8,505 bases of DNA from Candidatus Melainabacteria bacterium. GTDB taxonomy: Bacteria > Cyanobacteriota > Vampirovibrionia > LMEP-6097. Positions 6,399 through 8,505 of this stretch are shown here, piece by piece (position 1 is the stretch's first letter; each line of letters opens with the position of its first letter). Under the pieces are notes generated by a model that was given only the letters and a program-made list of their open reading frames with translations, made no database searches and was not told the origin of the DNA. The position numbers and the translations under genes are program-made. The stretch lies in the NCBI GenBank assembly GCA_028817775.1, contig JAPPOW010000024.1, positions 1-8,505 of the forward strand. The letters run 5' to 3'.

Positions 6399-6462
6399 AT
6401 CTCCCCTCTAGGTATGCTTTAAAGAACCATATTTAAGTTATGTTTGAGTTAAGAATGGGGAA

Positions 6463-8247
6463 TTATTTCGACAAATATATCAAAATATCGCCTTTGGACC
6501 ATTGTTGGTCAGCGTGAACAAAGAAATAACCGTTCTTGCGCTTGAGAATTAGGGGTATCCAGTCATCCTCATTTACTCCTTCCAACTTAAAGTCCTTCAG
6601 ATCACCACCACGCTCAGAATCCATCACAATATCAACGATTTTGACTTGATCAAGCTCAACAGCATCCTTCCAATCTTGAATATTTACAGGCTTAGCATAA
6701 GCTAAATTGCCACCAATTTCATCTACTAATTGATGGTGCACACTTTTGGCAGGATTATCGATTGCTGGGTAAACCTCTGGAATTTGGTAAATATCACGTG
6801 CCATCTGGCAAGCAAGAAAATTAACCTCTGAGTTAGCACTTGTCGCAATTAATAAAGTAACTTTGGAAAAATTAGCTTGTTCTAGCAGACTCGGGTCTAA
6901 ACAATTGCCATGTACCGTATCAAGCCCATCAGCCTCAGAAATCCGGCAATGATCAGCATTACTATCAATCAAAACTACTTCTTTACCTATTTCTTTAAAA
7001 GCTGTCCCCAAAGTTCGACCCAAAGCATTGGCACCAATAATTGCAATAGATCCCTCTTCAAGCAAACAATCACAAGCTGCTGCAACCCGGCGAGCACTCA
7101 AACCCTGGATAGTTACTGTCAGCATAATGGTCAAGAAGACCAAGGCTTCAACTAAGACTGCATCATCAAAACCCTTCTTAACAAGAATCAAGCTAAATAA
7201 AGAAGCAACAGAAGCTGAGACTATACCTTTGGGACCAATCCAAGAAACAAAAATTTTGTCCTTAAGACTCAATAAACCAATATTAGACAAGAACATAGCA
7301 ATTGGTCTTACCACCAAAGCCACAATTGCAACCACTATAAAACCAGCATAGCCAACTTCTTTTAGATGTCCTAAATCTAAATTAGCTGAAATCAAAATGA
7401 ACAAAATTGAAATAAATAAAATTGAAAGCTGACCTTTGAAACGTTTGAGAGTATTGAGCTGCGGGATGTGCTCACGCTGCACCGCAAAACCAGTAATCAC
7501 CACAGTTAAGATTCCAGTATTAGGTTCAACTAAATTAGAAAGAAAATAAGCAGCAAAGACCCAAGCAAGAACTACTAAGTTCTTTAAATCATCACCGATA
7601 TAGCGCTTCTTAAGTAACTTGCCAAGCACCCAGCCCATAGCAAAACCAACAGCTCCACCAATGAGCACCTTCCAAAAAATAGTTAAAGAAAAATCAATCA
7701 GACTTTGATGTTCAGAAGCAAGAATAACTTCAAGCACACCTACTGCAAGGAAGGCCCCCAGTGGATTTGACAGTATACCCTCGCTACGTAATATGGTTGC
7801 CATGTCACGTTTAATCCGCACTCTGCGCAAAATTGGATTGATTACTGTCAGACCAGTAATGCTCATAAATGAACCAAACAAAGCTGACATATACCAATCA
7901 AGACCAACTACATAATGAGCCGCCATGGCACAACCAACAACGGTAATACCAAGTCCCAAAGTCAGCATATTGCGCACTGATTTGTTTACGGATTTAAATT
8001 CATCAAAATCTAAACTAAGTCCACCTTCAAACAGGATCAAAGCAACAGCAAGTGAAACCAAAACTTCTAAACCAACGCCAAGTACTTTGGGTTCAATCAA
8101 TCCAAGAAATTCTGGACCAAGCGCCACCCCTGCAATCATCAGAAAGACAATGCTTGGCAGTTTCACCTTTTCGGCGACTACCTGCATCAAGATACCAGCA
8201 CTTATTGCAAGAACTATTGTCTGTAACAGGATTTGTGGGTCATCCAT
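6463..8247 (-). CDS. CPA1-type cation/proton antiporter with C-terminal RCK (TrkA) domain
   Basis: This predicted inner-membrane monovalent cation/H+ antiporter (NhaP-like, Na+ or K+) has 594 residues. The membrane domain (1-390) has about twelve hydrophobic segments; recognisable family landmarks are LILFEGGL (70-77), the TGLTVINP segment (131-138), RSEGILSNPLGA (154-165) and WIGPKGIVSASVASLF (336-351). A Rossmann RCK_N/TrkA_N domain follows (about 399-510), with GANALG (405-410) and VVLID (424-428), then an RCK_C-like end (about 530-594). The RCK part should bind a nucleotide or ion and gate transport. In relatives of this RCK-fused subgroup I expect EGILIDPIGA; here the Asp is Asn161, the Pro of TGP is Leu133, and the conserved Arg before GIV is Lys340, so the ion-binding site is altered. 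It starts 34 bp after the prfB stop. No Shine-Dalgarno is visible, but a perfect -10 hexamer sits just upstream. Confidence 0.92.
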   Translation of the reverse strand: MDDPQILLQTIVLAISAGILMQVVAEKVKLPSIVFLMIAGVALGPEFLGLIEPKVLGVGLEVLVSLAVALILFEGGLSLDFDEFKSVNKSVRNMLTLGLGITVVGCAMAAHYVVGLDWYMSALFGSFMSITGLTVINPILRRVRIKRDMATILRSEGILSNPLGAFLAVGVLEVILASEHQSLIDFSLTIFWKVLIGGAVGFAMGWVLGKLLKKRYIGDDLKNLVVLAWVFAAYFLSNLVEPNTGILTVVITGFAVQREHIPQLNTLKRFKGQLSILFISILFILISANLDLGHLKEVGYAGFIVVAIVALVVRPIAMFLSNIGLLSLKDKIFVSWIGPKGIVSASVASLFSLILVKKGFDDAVLVEALVFLTIMLTVTIQGLSARRVAAACDCLLEEGSIAIIGANALGRTLGTAFKEIGKEVVLIDSNADHCRISEADGLDTVHGNCLDPSLLEQANFSKVTLLIATSANSEVNFLACQMARDIYQIPEVYPAIDNPAKSVHHQLVDEIGGNLAYAKPVNIQDWKDAVELDQVKIVDIVMDSERGGDLKDFKLEGVNEDDWIPLILKRKNGYFFVHADQQWSKGDILIYLSK

Positions 8248-8256
8248 TGCTTACTT

Positions 8257-8262
8257 ATTATA
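8257..8262 (-). promoter_or_regulatory. Candidate -10 box for the antiporter gene
   Basis: A perfect TATAAT reads on the minus strand, 9 nt before the antiporter ATG. No good -35 hexamer is seen 16-18 nt upstream. If it is used, the transcript would start within a few bases of the ATG (near-leaderless), which would fit the lack of a Shine-Dalgarno. The hexamer could also be chance in AT-rich DNA. Confidence 0.35.
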
Positions 8263-8281
8263 CTTGAAGTTTCTTACGAGA

Positions 8282-8505
8282 TTAGCCTGCTTGAGAAGTC
8301 ATTTTGAGATAAGCCTCAATAAACTCATCTATCTTACCGTTCAAGACAGCTTCTGTATCACGGGTCTCATACTTAGTGCGAGCATCCTTAACCCGTCCCT
8401 CGTCCAATACATAAGCACGTATTGCATTACCCCAACTGGCTGAAACAGCTTCTCCTTTGAGTGCAGCGAGTTTAGTTTTCTGCTCCTCTTCACGGATAGC
8501 TATTA
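8282..8505 (-). CDS. prfB: Peptide chain release factor 2, C-terminal part (gene cut by the window edge)
   Basis: The minus-strand frame is open from the right edge to a TAA (complement of 8282-8284), encoding the last 74 residues of a longer protein. RF2 terminates translation at UGA and UAA. The tail matches the RF2 C-terminus: REEEQKTKLAALKGEA, then SWGNAIRAYVL, VKDARTKYETRDTEAVL and GKIDEFIEAYL. The WG-x-x-IR-x-YVL segment and the ETR/AVL-G-x-(I/L)D-x-FIEA ending are RF2-type; RF1 ends differently (LDPLIDAL-like). The catalytic GGQ and the programmed frameshift site, if present, lie outside the window. The antiporter gene follows 34 bp downstream on the same strand, so the two may be co-transcribed. 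Confidence 0.93.
   Translation of the reverse strand, partial: IAIREEEQKTKLAALKGEAVSASWGNAIRAYVLDEGRVKDARTKYETRDTEAVLNGKIDEFIEAYLKMTSQAG

Noticed and set aside
6910..8443. Plus-strand frames opposite the antiporter and prfB
   Set aside because: They are antisense to well-identified genes, with low-complexity Ser/Thr/Lys composition and no start signals.

Overview
The window is AT-rich bacterial chromosomal DNA with compact gene spacing. No transposase, integrase, CRISPR array or phage gene is visible. The lineage cannot be fixed from 8.5 kb. The lipid-transport permease has the motif style of cyanobacterial and plastid homologues, a flagellar-type sigma factor is present, and the antiporter is of the RCK-fused type common in Cyanobacteria. 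Together these would suit a non-photosynthetic cyanobacterial relative (Melainabacteria/Vampirovibrionia-like), but this is a weak inference.

Left part (1-3180, + strand): one very large gene for a soluble, mostly helical protein of more than 1000 residues that I do not recognise. It is open at the left edge, so its true start probably lies outside. It is followed by a CAU-anticodon tRNA gene (3264-3340) with an encoded CCA. Next comes a sharply GC-rich, hairpin-bearing segment of about 120 bp, then a short dispersed-repeat-like palindrome (about 3495-3524).

Middle (3570-5816, + strand): an MlaE-type ABC permease; an intergenic stretch of about 250 bp with a long imperfect hairpin; then a tight pair made of a small two-helix membrane protein and a FliA/WhiG-family sigma factor. 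The pair is separated by one base, and each gene has a recognisable Shine-Dalgarno sequence. Co-expression of the pair is likely; the permease is probably a separate unit.

Right part (5964-8505, - strand): three genes read leftward and converge on the sigma-factor gene. They are the 3' end of prfB (peptide chain release factor 2, cut by the right edge), a CPA1-type cation/proton antiporter fused to a C-terminal RCK/TrkA domain, and a small coiled-coil protein of unknown role. The convergent gap (5817-5963) is packed with short palindromes whose stems differ in sequence but keep pairing.

Most of the window is ordinary housekeeping. The parts that stand out are the unknown giant protein, the palindromic array at 5821-5945, the swapped-repeat hairpin at 4356-4416, the GC-rich island after the tRNA, and an antiporter whose expected ion-binding aspartate is an asparagine.
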